From NCBI GenBank assembly GCA_028703035.1, contig JAQVNR010000030.1, forward strand, positions 1 to 15,758: a DNA stretch of 15,758 bases, read 5' to 3'. The notes beneath the pieces are model-generated. The model was not told the DNA's origin. It saw only the letters and a list, made by a program, of their open reading frames with translations, and made no database searches. Below are positions 1 through 6,760 of the stretch, piece after piece (the stretch's first letter is position 1; each line of letters begins with the position of its first letter). The stretch is from Bacilli bacterium (GTDB taxonomy: Bacteria > Bacillota_I > Bacilli_A > RF39 > UBA660). The translations under genes were made by a program, and so were the position numbers.

Positions 1-105
1 ATATATGCAATCATTAGAAGCTGTGCTTCCACATATTCTAAAAATGACATTAATTTATTTGATGCTTTTAAGAATGCTTTAAATAATAATCCTATTATTA
101 TTTGA
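1..105 (+). CDS. 3' end of an unidentified gene, cut by the window edge
   Basis: Reading frame 1 is open from the first base and ends at TGA 103-105, giving the last 34 residues (IYAIIRSCASTYSKND, then INLFDAFKNALNNNPIII). The pattern of a short Ser/Cys-containing helix followed by a DAF..AL motif reminds me weakly of the C-termini of IS66-like transposases, but this is too short to assign. AAATAATAAT (81-90) and ATTATTATTT (94-103) form a GC-free 10-bp inverted repeat across the stop codon; without a following T-run it is a poor terminator. It could equally be a chance open frame. Confidence 0.35.
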   Translation: MYAIIRSCASTYSKNDINLFDAFKNALNNNPIII

Positions 106-155
106 TTTGATTACCTAAACTGTAACTTTATTTGACAAAAAGTTATTAAAAATAC

Positions 156-184
156 TTGATTTTCATATACTATGTTGGTATAAT
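156..184 (+). promoter_or_regulatory. Promoter of the S10-spc-alpha operon
   Basis: A -35 TTGATT (156-161) and a perfect -10 TATAAT (179-184) are separated by exactly 17 nt. The TGG before the -10 gives an extended -10 (TGn). Transcription would start near 191, leaving a leader of about 130 nt before rpsJ. No comparably good promoter was seen inside the operon, so this probably drives the whole cluster. Confidence 0.8.
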
Positions 185-191
185 TACACTT

Positions 192-300
192 AGTTTGACA
201 GGCGATTATGTGCAAGGTTGCCGACACACTAGGCTAGGTTGTTAACAACTTTATAGTGTTTTGGGATATTTGTTACGGAGTCATGTTTATACTAGATATA
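192..300 (+). promoter_or_regulatory. Structured leader RNA upstream of rpsJ
   Basis: The leader is clearly richer in G and C than its AT-rich surroundings. Two hairpins can be drawn: GGCGA (201-205) with TTGCC (218-222), and an outer stem ACACTA (226-231) with TAGTGT (254-259) enclosing an inner stem AGGTTG (236-241) with CAACTT (246-251) around a TTAA loop. Segments such as GCAAGGTTGCCGACACAC and TTACGGAGTCATG recall, from memory, the conserved rpsJ leader of Firmicutes. The role is inferred to be feedback control of ribosomal protein synthesis; the regulating protein cannot be told from the sequence. Confidence 0.55.
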
Positions 301-320
301 GACGAAAGGAGATATAAAAA

Positions 321-626
321 ATGTCAAAAGTAAGAATCAAACTAAAAGCTTATGATCATAAGGTCTTAGATGTAGCAGCAGTAAAAATAGTTGATACGGT
401 AAAAAGAACCGGCGGAGAGATCTCTGGTCCAGTTCCATTACCAACAGAAATTCAAAAATATACTGTGTTAAGAGCGGTTCACAAATACAAAGATGCTCGT
501 GAACAATTCGAAATGCGTACTCATAAAAGACTTATTGATATTAAGAATCCTAGTAAGGAAACCATGGATGCTTTAACACACCTGGATATACCAAGTGGTG
601 TAGACATCGAAATTCAAACAAAATAG
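321..626 (+). CDS. rpsJ: 30S ribosomal protein S10 (NusE)
   Basis: S10 sits in the 30S head and, as NusE, also joins NusB and NusG in antitermination and transcription-translation coupling. The 101-residue protein has the usual family length. The signature REQFEMRTHKRLIDI is at residues 60-74, and the long loop that contacts 16S rRNA and NusB lies at about 45-60 (QKYTVLRAVHKYKDA). The C-terminus ends in the family-typical IPSGVDIEIQTK. An AAAGGAG ribosome binding site lies just upstream of the ATG. As first gene of the cluster it follows the structured leader directly. Confidence 0.97.
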   Translation: MSKVRIKLKAYDHKVLDVAAVKIVDTVKRTGGEISGPVPLPTEIQKYTVLRAVHKYKDAREQFEMRTHKRLIDIKNPSKETMDALTHLDIPSGVDIEIQTK

Positions 627-650
627 AAAATCTAAAGGAGGAAAAGTAAG

Positions 651-1427
651 ATGAAAGGAATCTTAGGGCGTAAAGTCGGCATGACCGAAAAATTTACGAA
701 AGATGGAAAAATTATTCCTGTAACGGTTGTTTCAGTTGAGCCAAATGTGATTATGCAAGTTAAAACTATTAATACTGATGGTTATAATGCTATTCAATTA
801 GGATTTATAGACAAAAAAGAAAATAAAACAACTAAAGCAGAACAAGGGCATGCATCGCGTGCAAATACAAAACCTAAGCGCTTCTTAAAAGAAATTAAAG
901 TATCTAATCCAGAGAATTATGAACTAGGAAGCACTATAAAAGCAGACATATTTGAAGTAGGAGAAAAAGTAGATGTTCAAGGAACTTCAAAAGGCAAGGG
1001 ATTTGCTGGTGTTATAAAACGTCACAATTTCTCGAGAGGGCCTGAGACACATGGTTCTAGATATCACAGGAGACCAGGTTCTATGGGACCAATGAGACCA
1101 ATGAGAGTTTTAAAAGGGAAAAAACTTGCTGGTCATATGGGCTTTGAAACAAAAACTGTTCAAAATTTAACAATAGTTGAAATTAATTCAGAACTGGGCT
1201 ATATATTAGTAAGTGGAAATGTACCAGGAGCAAAAAATTCTTTAGTATTAATTAAAGAGGCTGTTAAAGGCGGAAAAAAAGCAACGTTTGATCTTGTTTC
1301 TTATGAAACTGAAGTAGCAGAAGAGATTGTAGCAGCCGAAACAATTACAACAGCAGAAGTAGTTGCAGAACCTGAAGTTCAAGAAAAAGTAAAAGAAGAA
1401 ACTAGTGCAGATGAGGAAAGTAAGTAG
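651..1427 (+). CDS. rplC: 50S ribosomal protein L3 with acidic C-terminal extension
   Basis: L3 is an early-assembling 50S protein whose long loop reaches the peptidyl transferase centre. The loop is recognisable as HGSRYHRRPGSMG at residues 134-146, followed by KGKKLAGHMG. The spacing after PGSMG is the shorter Gram-positive form and lacks the glutamine that PrmB methylates in E. coli. The family core ends near residue 210; the protein is 258 residues against a usual 205-215. The extra 48 or so residues are rich in Glu, Val and Ala with few positive charges, unlike the basic core. The start follows a full AAAGGAGG (634-641). Mycoplasma L3 proteins are also known to be extended. Confidence 0.96.
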   Translation: MKGILGRKVGMTEKFTKDGKIIPVTVVSVEPNVIMQVKTINTDGYNAIQLGFIDKKENKTTKAEQGHASRANTKPKRFLKEIKVSNPENYELGSTIKADIFEVGEKVDVQGTSKGKGFAGVIKRHNFSRGPETHGSRYHRRPGSMGPMRPMRVLKGKKLAGHMGFETKTVQNLTIVEINSELGYILVSGNVPGAKNSLVLIKEAVKGGKKATFDLVSYETEVAEEIVAAETITTAEVVAEPEVQEKVKEETSADEESK

Positions 1428-1435
1428 GTGGGAAA

Positions 1436-2059
1436 ATGACAAAAATAGATATTGTAAACCTTAAGGGTGAAAAAATTAAAGATGTAAAATTAGCTGAAAA
1501 TATTTTTGGAATAGAACCTAACGATATTGCTTTAAAGAAAGCTATTAAATTACAACTAGATTCTGCAAGACAAGGATCCCAAAAAGCAAAAACTCGTTCT
1601 GAAGTAGCTGGTGGTGGTAGAAAGCCATTTCGTCAAAAAGGAACTGGCAATGCTCGCCAAGGATCAATTAGAGCGCCTCACTATGTAGGCGGTGGTGTGG
1701 TTTTTGCGCCAACACCAAGAAGTTATGCATTTAAAATGAATAAAAAAGAAAAAGTTTTAGCATTAAAAAGTGCACTTGCTTATCTTGCTAAAAACAAATC
1801 ATTAATAATTGTTGATAGTTTAGAAGTAAAAACACTTAAAACTAAAGATGCACTTAATTTAATGAAAAATCTTAAGTTGGAAGGTAAAGTTTTATTTATA
1901 AGTAGTGGTGATGCTAATAACTTATTTATGGCAACACGTAACTTAAGAAATGTTACCGTTAATAAAGCAACTAATCTTAATGTGCTTGATTTAACTCATT
2001 CTGATTATGTAGTAATTGATGAGGCAACACTTAAACAAATTGAGGAGGCTTATAATTAA
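1436..2059 (+). CDS. rplD: 50S ribosomal protein L4
   Basis: L4 binds 23S rRNA domain I, and its extended loop lines the narrow part of the peptide exit tunnel; in E. coli it represses its own operon through the S10 leader. The 207 residues match the family. The tunnel loop spans about 47-90 and contains GGGRKPFRQKGTGNARQGS, close to the usual GGGRKPWRQKGTGRARQGS, so no obvious macrolide-type change is visible. The SD AGGTGG (1426-1431) overlaps the L3 stop codon. The stop TAA shares its last base with the rplW ATG (TAATG at 2057-2061), which suggests translational coupling. Confidence 0.97.
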   Translation: MTKIDIVNLKGEKIKDVKLAENIFGIEPNDIALKKAIKLQLDSARQGSQKAKTRSEVAGGGRKPFRQKGTGNARQGSIRAPHYVGGGVVFAPTPRSYAFKMNKKEKVLALKSALAYLAKNKSLIIVDSLEVKTLKTKDALNLMKNLKLEGKVLFISSGDANNLFMATRNLRNVTVNKATNLNVLDLTHSDYVVIDEATLKQIEEAYN

Positions 2060-2328
2060 TGAAATTAGATATTATTTATGCACCAGTATCAACTGAAAAA
2101 TCATCAGAGCTTGATAAACGCGGAGTATATGTATTTAAAGTAGATAAAAGAGCTAATAAAACTCAAATTAAAATTGCAATTGAAGAAGCTTTTGGAGTGA
2201 AAGTAAAAAGTATTAATACTCTTGTTACTAAACCTAAAAACAAGAGATCTGGTAAATATACTGGACAAACCAAAACATATAAAAAGGCTTTCGTTACTTT
2301 AGCTGACGGACAGTCAATAGGAATATAG
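2059..2328 (+). CDS. rplW: 50S ribosomal protein L23
   Basis: L23 lies at the exit of the peptide tunnel and is the docking site for trigger factor and SRP. The 89-residue protein contains the family PVSTEKS motif (9-15) and FKVDKRANKTQIKIAIEEAF (26-45), followed by the basic loop KPKNKRSGKYTGQTKTYKK. The slightly short length comes from an early end after LADGQSIGI, within the family range. The SD AGGAGG (2043-2048) is inside the end of rplD and the ATG overlaps the rplD stop by one base. Confidence 0.96.
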   Translation: MKLDIIYAPVSTEKSSELDKRGVYVFKVDKRANKTQIKIAIEEAFGVKVKSINTLVTKPKNKRSGKYTGQTKTYKKAFVTLADGQSIGI

Positions 2329-2338
2329 GTGATTACTG

Positions 2339-3169
2339 ATGGGAATTAGAAAATATAAACCAACCACACCCGGTCGCAGAAATATGAGCACTTTAACTAA
2401 TGAAGAGCTGACAACTTGCAGACCTGAAAAAACATTACTTGCTAAGCAAAGTAAAAGTGGAGGGCGAAATAATCAAGGTAGAACCACTGTCTGGCATATT
2501 GGTGGTGGAGCTAAAAGGCAATACCGAGTAATTGATTTTAAAAGAAATAAACCTGGAGTAACCGCTAAGGTTGCCTCAATAGAATATGATCCAAATAGAA
2601 GTGCTAATGTGGCTTTACTTCATTATAAAGATGGAGAAAAAAGATATATCTTAGCACCTAAAGGATTAAAAGTCGGGATGATTATTGAATCAGGAGAAAC
2701 AGTCGATATAAAGATCGGTAATGCTCTTCCGCTTAAAAATATTCCGGTAGGTACAGTTGTTCATAATATTGAACTAAAACCAGGAAAAGGTGGGGAAATA
2801 GCTAGAAGTGCTGGAACAAGCGCTCAAATATTATCCCGCGAAGAAAAATATGTGGTTTTAAGACTCCAATCAGGAGAGACTAGAAAGGTTCTAGGAACAT
2901 GCATGGCAACAATTGGTGTTGTTGGCAATGAAGAACATGAACTAGTAAGAGTTGGTAAAGCAGGACGTACTCGTCATAAAGGTATTAGACCAACAGTTAG
3001 AGGTTCAGCAATGAATCCTAATGATCATCCACACGGTGGTGGTGAAGGTAAAACTGGAATTGGTAAAAAAGCGCCAGTTACACCTTGGGGAAAACCGGCA
3101 CTTGGACTTAAAACAAGAAATAAAAAGAAAGCGTCTAACAAATATATTGTTAGTCGTAAAAAGAAATAG
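2339..3169 (+). CDS. rplB: 50S ribosomal protein L2
   Basis: L2 is needed for subunit association and peptidyl transferase activity and is among the most conserved ribosomal proteins. The 276 residues match the family. The N-terminus has YKPTTPGRRNMS (6-17). The C-terminal domain carries RGSAMNPNDHPHGGGEG (221-237), which includes the conserved His thought to lie near the catalytic centre (E. coli His229). The SD AGGTGAT (2327-2333) begins inside the rplW stop codon. The basic tail NKKKASNKYIVSRKKK is typical. Confidence 0.97.
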   Translation: MGIRKYKPTTPGRRNMSTLTNEELTTCRPEKTLLAKQSKSGGRNNQGRTTVWHIGGGAKRQYRVIDFKRNKPGVTAKVASIEYDPNRSANVALLHYKDGEKRYILAPKGLKVGMIIESGETVDIKIGNALPLKNIPVGTVVHNIELKPGKGGEIARSAGTSAQILSREEKYVVLRLQSGETRKVLGTCMATIGVVGNEEHELVRVGKAGRTRHKGIRPTVRGSAMNPNDHPHGGGEGKTGIGKKAPVTPWGKPALGLKTRNKKKASNKYIVSRKKK

Positions 3170-3181
3170 GAGGATTAAAAA

Positions 3182-3445
3182 ATGGCAAGAAGTTTAAAAA
3201 AAGGTCCTTATATACAAGAAGCCTTATTAAAAAGAATTAAAACCTTAAATAAAAATGGAAAAAAAGAAGTTATTAAAACTTGGTCTCGTCGTTCAACAAT
3301 CTTCCCAGATTTTATTGGACATACAATAGCGGTACATAATGGTCGTGAATTTATTCCGGTTTATGTTACTGAGGATATGGTAGGGCATAAGTTAGGAGAA
3401 TTTTCTCTAACTCGTAAAGCAGCAAACCATACAAAGAAAAAGTAG
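3182..3445 (+). CDS. rpsS: 30S ribosomal protein S19
   Basis: S19 forms a complex with S13 in the 30S head and contacts the A-site tRNA side and bridge region. The 87 residues include the family motif KTWSRRSTIFPDFIGHTIAV (32-51) and MVGHKLGEFSLTR (66-78). The SD AGGAGG overlaps the L2 stop (TAG 3167-3169) and lies 8 bases before the ATG. The gene is separated from rplV by 9 bases. Confidence 0.97.
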   Translation: MARSLKKGPYIQEALLKRIKTLNKNGKKEVIKTWSRRSTIFPDFIGHTIAVHNGREFIPVYVTEDMVGHKLGEFSLTRKAANHTKKK

Positions 3446-3454
3446 GAGGGACAT

Positions 3455-3802
3455 ATGGAAGCAATCGCAACACATAAAATGGCTATGGTCGCACCTCGTA
3501 AAGCAAGAATGACACTTGATCTTATTAGAGGTAAAGATATATTAGCGGCAGAAAACATTTTAAAAAATACAAATACAAAATCAAGTAGGCTTATTATTAA
3601 AGTTCTAAATTCAGCAGTAGCAAACGCAACTAATAATTTAGAAATGAATAAAGAAGACTTAGTAATTTCAGAGTGCTTTATTAATCCCGGACCAGTACTT
3701 AAAAGAATTAAATTTGGTTCAAGAACTAAAGTTGACAGAAGAGATAAAAGAACTAGTCATATAACTATAAAGGTTAGTGACGGAAAAAATGAGGAGGCTT
3801 AA
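3455..3802 (+). CDS. rplV: 50S ribosomal protein L22, unusual tunnel loop
   Basis: L22 spans the 50S subunit; its beta-hairpin lines the exit tunnel next to L4 and is a known site of macrolide-resistance mutations. The core motifs VAPRKARMTLDLIRG (12-26), LNSAVANATNN (51-61) and KRTSHITIKV (98-107) are clear and the length (115) is normal. At the hairpin tip, where most bacteria have a PRAMGRA-like sequence, this protein has FGSRTKVDRRD (87-97) with no net length change. That departs from every L22 I can recall, although neighbouring lineages may share it. The SD AGGAGG overlaps the rpsS stop. Confidence 0.95.
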   Translation: MEAIATHKMAMVAPRKARMTLDLIRGKDILAAENILKNTNTKSSRLIIKVLNSAVANATNNLEMNKEDLVISECFINPGPVLKRIKFGSRTKVDRRDKRTSHITIKVSDGKNEEA

Positions 3803-3807
3803 ACTAT

Positions 3808-4485
3808 ATGGGACAAAAAGTAAATCCTACTGGATTAAGACTTGGAATTAATAAAGATTGGCAAAGTAAATGGTATTCTAAAAATGAATATGCAAAATTT
3901 CTTAATAATGATATAAAAATCAGAGAATTTATTGCAACTACTTTAAAGGATGCAGCCGTTAGTGAAGTATTAATTGAAAGAAAAAAAGGACGTTGTAATA
4001 TAAGTGTTTATACTGCTAAACCAGGAGTGATAATTGGTCAAGGTGGTAAAGATATCGAAAAACTTAGAAATAAAATTAAGAGATTAATTGGAGAAGAAGT
4101 TTATATTACAATTATTGAAGTAAAAAAACCTAATTTAAATGCTCAGTTAGTAGCTGATTTGATCGCTAAACAAATTGAAAATAGAGGAAATTTCCGTAAT
4201 GTTCAAAAGAAAGCTATTAAAGAAACTTTAAAAGCTGGAGCAAAAGGAATTAAAACTTTAGTATCGGGTCGTTTAGGTGGAGTAGAAATGGCTCGTTCAG
4301 AAGGTTATACTGAAGGAACAGTACCACTTCATACTATAAGAGCCGATATTGATTATGCAACAAGTGAGGCTAACACTACTTACGGAATTATTGGAGTAAA
4401 GGTATGGATTTATAAAGGAGAAATACTTCCTGATAAAAAAGTTATAAAGGGAGGTGCCTCTGATGCTAATGCCGAAAAAAACTAA
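3808..4485 (+). CDS. rpsC: 30S ribosomal protein S3
   Basis: S3 forms part of the mRNA entry channel and has helicase-related basic residues there. The 225 residues begin with the invariant MGQKVNPTGLRLGI. The type II KH domain carries its GxxG loop as GQGG at 77-80 within KPGVIIGQGGKDIEKL. RNVQKKAIKE near 130-139 corresponds to the entry-channel helix, and the C-terminal domain has SGRLGGVEMARSE (153-165). The SD GAGGAGG lies within the end of rplV. The 3' end overlaps rplP by 23 bases, so the ribosome binding site of rplP is inside this gene. Confidence 0.97.
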   Translation: MGQKVNPTGLRLGINKDWQSKWYSKNEYAKFLNNDIKIREFIATTLKDAAVSEVLIERKKGRCNISVYTAKPGVIIGQGGKDIEKLRNKIKRLIGEEVYITIIEVKKPNLNAQLVADLIAKQIENRGNFRNVQKKAIKETLKAGAKGIKTLVSGRLGGVEMARSEGYTEGTVPLHTIRADIDYATSEANTTYGIIGVKVWIYKGEILPDKKVIKGGASDANAEKN

Positions 4486-4894
4486 ATATCGTAAACCGCA
4501 TTTAGTTAGTTATGAAGGTAAAGCCAAAGGAAATTTAAAGTTAGAATTTGGAGATTATGGACTTCAAGCAAAAAGCAGTGGTTATGTAACCGCTAGACAA
4601 ATTGAAGCAGCTCGCATAGCGATGACTCGTTATATGAAAAGAGGGGGAAAAGTATGGATAAATATTTTCCCGCACCTAGCAAGAACTAAAAAACCTTTAG
4701 AAACTCGTATGGGTAAAGGTAAAGGTGGAGTAGAAGATTGGGTAGCAGTTGTTAAAACTGGTAAAATTATGTTCGAGATCAGCGGAGTAAGTGAGGAAAT
4801 AGCTCGTGAGGCATTAAGACTTGCGGCTCATAAACTAAGTGTAAAAACTAAGTTTGTAATGAAAGAAGAAAGTGGTGTTAATAGTGAAAACTAG
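4463..4894 (+). CDS. rplP: 50S ribosomal protein L16
   Basis: L16 helps shape the A-site tRNA entrance of the 50S subunit. I place the start at ATG 4463, giving MLMPKKTKYRKPH, which matches the usual MLxPKRxKYR opening and yields 143 residues. A GTG at 4454 in the same frame lies within the Shine-Dalgarno GGAGGTG (4450-4456), a perfect seven-base anti-SD match six bases before 4463, so that GTG is not the start. RMGKGKGGVEDW at 82-93 is the conserved loop. The coding region overlaps rpsC by 23 bases and rpmC by 11. Confidence 0.95.
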   Translation: MLMPKKTKYRKPHLVSYEGKAKGNLKLEFGDYGLQAKSSGYVTARQIEAARIAMTRYMKRGGKVWINIFPHLARTKKPLETRMGKGKGGVEDWVAVVKTGKIMFEISGVSEEIAREALRLAAHKLSVKTKFVMKEESGVNSEN

Positions 4895-5081
4895 TGAAAT
4901 AAGAAAAATGACCACAGAAGAAATCAATACTAAAATTAGAGATTTAAAAAAAGAATTATTTGATTTACGTATGAAACAAGCAACTGGTAATTTAGAAAAA
5001 ACGCATCAAATTGATGTTTTAAGAAAAACAGTTGCTAGATTAAAAACTGTATTAAATGAAAAAGATGGGAGTGATAAGTAA
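4884..5081 (+). CDS. rpmC: 50S ribosomal protein L29, GTG start
   Basis: L29 lies beside L23 at the tunnel exit. The start is taken as GTG 4884, which gives 65 residues beginning (V/M)KTSEIRKMTTEEI, matching the usual MKxxEIRxLTxxEL opening. A further in-frame GTG at 4872 would add four residues not seen in the family. The SD-like AGTGGTG (4871-4877) is six bases before 4884 and supports this choice. KELFDLRMKQATGNLEKT and the second helix LRKTVARLKTVLNEK are typical. The gene overlaps rplP by 11 bases and shares one base with the rpsQ start (TAATG). Confidence 0.92.
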   Translation: MKTSEIRKMTTEEINTKIRDLKKELFDLRMKQATGNLEKTHQIDVLRKTVARLKTVLNEKDGSDK

Positions 5082-5341
5082 TGGAAAAAACAAAAAAATC
5101 TTATGTTATAGGAAAAGTAATAAGTGCATCTAATGATAAAACTATTACGGTTTTAGTAGAAACTCACCGCATCCATCCGTTATACAAAAAGAGAGTAAAA
5201 TATTCAAAAAAATATACTGCTCATGATGAGAAAAATATTGCTAAAGTTGGGGACACAGTTAAATTAGTTCTAACTAGACCACTATCTAAAACAAAGAGAT
5301 TGATGCTAGTTGAAGTTACTAAAGAAGCTGTCGTCTTATAG
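5081..5341 (+). CDS. rpsQ: 30S ribosomal protein S17
   Basis: S17 is a primary 16S rRNA-binding protein with an OB fold at the 30S body. The 86 residues contain HPLYKKRVKYSKKYTAHDE (32-50) and CIxxRPLSKTK-type RPLSKTKRLMLVEV (66-79), where the usual Cys-Ile is Val-Leu-Thr. The fold begins with GKVISASNDKTITVLVE. The start overlaps the rpmC stop by one base and a GGGAGTGA SD sits in rpmC at about 5067-5074. Confidence 0.96.
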   Translation: MEKTKKSYVIGKVISASNDKTITVLVETHRIHPLYKKRVKYSKKYTAHDEKNIAKVGDTVKLVLTRPLSKTKRLMLVEVTKEAVVL

Positions 5342-5353
5342 GAGGAGAGAACT

Positions 5354-5722
5354 ATGGTATTAGAGCAATCAAGATTAAAAGTTGCTGACAACTCTGGAGC
5401 TCGCGAACTTATGGTAATAAGAGTACTGGGTGGTAGCAAAGTTAGATATGGAAATATTGGGGATGTTGTTGTTGGAACTGTAAAAAAAGCAATTCCTAAT
5501 TCCAACGTTAAAAAAGGAAAAGTAGTAAGAGCAGTTATTGTTAGATCAAAACATGGAGCAAGACGTGAAGACGGAAGCTATATTGAATTTGATGATAATG
5601 CTTGTGTACTAATTAAAGAAGATAAGAGTCCAGTTGGAACTCGAATCTTAGGGCCAGTTGCTCGTGAACTTCGTGATCGTGGTTATAACAAGATCATTTC
5701 ACTAGCACCTGAGGTTTTATAG
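5354..5722 (+). CDS. rplN: 50S ribosomal protein L14
   Basis: L14 lies at the subunit interface, forms an intersubunit bridge and is the docking site of the silencing factor RsfS. The 122 residues match the family exactly in length. Visible signatures are SRLKVADNSGARE (6-18), AVIVRSKHGARREDGSYI (60-77) and GTRILGPVARELR (95-107). A TAGGAGGAG SD overlaps the rpsQ stop region and the ATG follows shortly after. Confidence 0.97.
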   Translation: MVLEQSRLKVADNSGARELMVIRVLGGSKVRYGNIGDVVVGTVKKAIPNSNVKKGKVVRAVIVRSKHGARREDGSYIEFDDNACVLIKEDKSPVGTRILGPVARELRDRGYNKIISLAPEVL

Positions 5723-5730
5723 GAGGATAT

Positions 5731-6018
5731 ATGAAAGTAAAAGTTGGCGATAAAGTAAAAATCCTGGCTGGAAAAGATAAAGGCAAAGAAGCAGCAGTTA
5801 CTGTAACTTTAAAAAAGCAAGATAAAGTAGTAGTTCAAGGTATTAATATTGTTAAAAAACATATGAAACCAGGACGGACTAATGAAACTGGTGGAATCCT
5901 TGAAACCGAAAACCCAATCCATGTGTCTAATGTAAAAGTAATAAATGATAAAAAAGTAGCTAAGAAAATAGCTAAAAAATCTCCATCAACCAAAAAAGCA
6001 GGTGTAAAAGATGAATAG
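5731..6018 (+). CDS. rplX: 50S ribosomal protein L24
   Basis: L24 is an assembly-initiator protein of the 50S subunit. The N-terminal KOW motif is evident (VGDKVKILAGKDKGKEAAV, 5-23), followed by GINIVKKHMKPGRTNETGGI and the HVSNVKVIN segment. At 95 residues it is a little shorter than the B. subtilis protein, and the end is a low-complexity lysine-rich tail from about residue 74. The SD TAGGAGG overlaps the rplN stop. The last 8 bases overlap rplE, whose SD-like GCAGGTG is within this gene. Confidence 0.95.
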   Translation: MKVKVGDKVKILAGKDKGKEAAVTVTLKKQDKVVVQGINIVKKHMKPGRTNETGGILETENPIHVSNVKVINDKKVAKKIAKKSPSTKKAGVKDE

Positions 6019-6550
6019 TTTAAAAGAAGTTTATCAAAAAAAATTAGTTCCAGAATTAATGAAAGAATTTAAATATTCTTCAGTTATGGAAGTTCCCAAA
6101 TTAGATAAAATTGTTGTTAATATGGGAGTTGGAGAAGGTTCTCAAGACTCTAAATATATTGAAGCAGCTGTTAAAGATTTAGAAACTGCTACTGGTCAAA
6201 AACCAGTAGTTACAAAAGCTCGTAAATCTATAGCTGGATTTAAATTAAGAGAAGGTCATCCAATTGGTGTAAAAGTTACTTTAAGAGGTGAAAATATGTA
6301 TGTTTTCTTAGAAAAACTTGTTAAAGTATCACTTCCAAGAGTTCGTGACTTTAGAGGAATTAGTCCTAAAGCATTTGATGGGTTTGGAAATTATACTCTG
6401 GGGATTAAAGAACAGTTAATATTTCCGGAAATAGAATATGATAATGTATTAAAAATAAGAGGTATGGATATAGTTTTTGTTACAACTGCAAAAACTGATG
6501 AAGAAGCATTTAAATTATTAAGTGGCTTCGGACTTCCATTTAGAAAGTAG
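6011..6550 (+). CDS. rplE: 50S ribosomal protein L5
   Basis: L5 binds 5S rRNA and contacts the P-site tRNA elbow. The 179 residues match the family. TGQKPVVTKARKSIAGFKLR (61-80) is the 5S/tRNA-contact region, and GMDIVFVTTAKTDEEA (151-166) and the C-terminal LLSGFGLPFRK are standard. The start ATG 6011 overlaps the L24 end by 8 bases. MNSLKEVYQKKLVPELMKEF is a normal L5 N-terminus, which supports this start. Confidence 0.97.
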   Translation: MNSLKEVYQKKLVPELMKEFKYSSVMEVPKLDKIVVNMGVGEGSQDSKYIEAAVKDLETATGQKPVVTKARKSIAGFKLREGHPIGVKVTLRGENMYVFLEKLVKVSLPRVRDFRGISPKAFDGFGNYTLGIKEQLIFPEIEYDNVLKIRGMDIVFVTTAKTDEEAFKLLSGFGLPFRK

Positions 6551-6558
6551 GCGAGGTT

Positions 6559-6744
6559 ATGGCAAAGAAAAGTTTAGTTGTAAAACAACAAAAAACTCCT
6601 AAATATAAAGTAAGAGCTTATACTCGTTGCAACCGTTGTGGAAGACCTCATGGAGTTATGCGTAAATTTGGATTATGTCGTATTTGTTTTAGAGAACTAG
6701 CAAATAAAGGACAAATTCCAGGCATAAAGAAATCAAGTTGGTAG
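6559..6744 (+). CDS. rpsN: 30S ribosomal protein S14, zinc-binding (type Z)
   Basis: S14 is a late-assembling 30S head protein. This is the short, zinc-containing form (61 residues) with Cys24, Cys27, Cys40 and Cys43 in CNRCGRP and CRICF. It ends in the family IPGIKKSSW. The zinc-free paralog is not in this window. The start context is unusual: the only strong purine matches are GAGGT (6553-6557), one base from the ATG, and a weak AGG at 6549-6551, so initiation may rely partly on coupling to rplE eight bases upstream. Confidence 0.96.
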   Translation: MAKKSLVVKQQKTPKYKVRAYTRCNRCGRPHGVMRKFGLCRICFRELANKGQIPGIKKSSW

Positions 6745-6760
6745 AAAGGAAGCAAAAGAA

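Noticed and set aside
132..137. TTGACA as the -35 of the operon promoter
   Set aside because: No acceptable -10 lies 16-18 bases downstream (the hexamer there is CTTGAT). The pair 156-161 and 179-184 is far better. TTGACA at 195-200 also has no -10.
4454..4462. GTG at 4454 as the start of rplP
   Set aside because: It lies within the perfect SD GGAGGTG (4450-4456), and the family begins at ML(M)PK, which matches ATG 4463.
4872..4883. GTG at 4872 as the start of rpmC
   Set aside because: It would add four residues absent from the family and would sit on the SD-like AGTGGTG; GTG 4884 gives the standard N-terminus.
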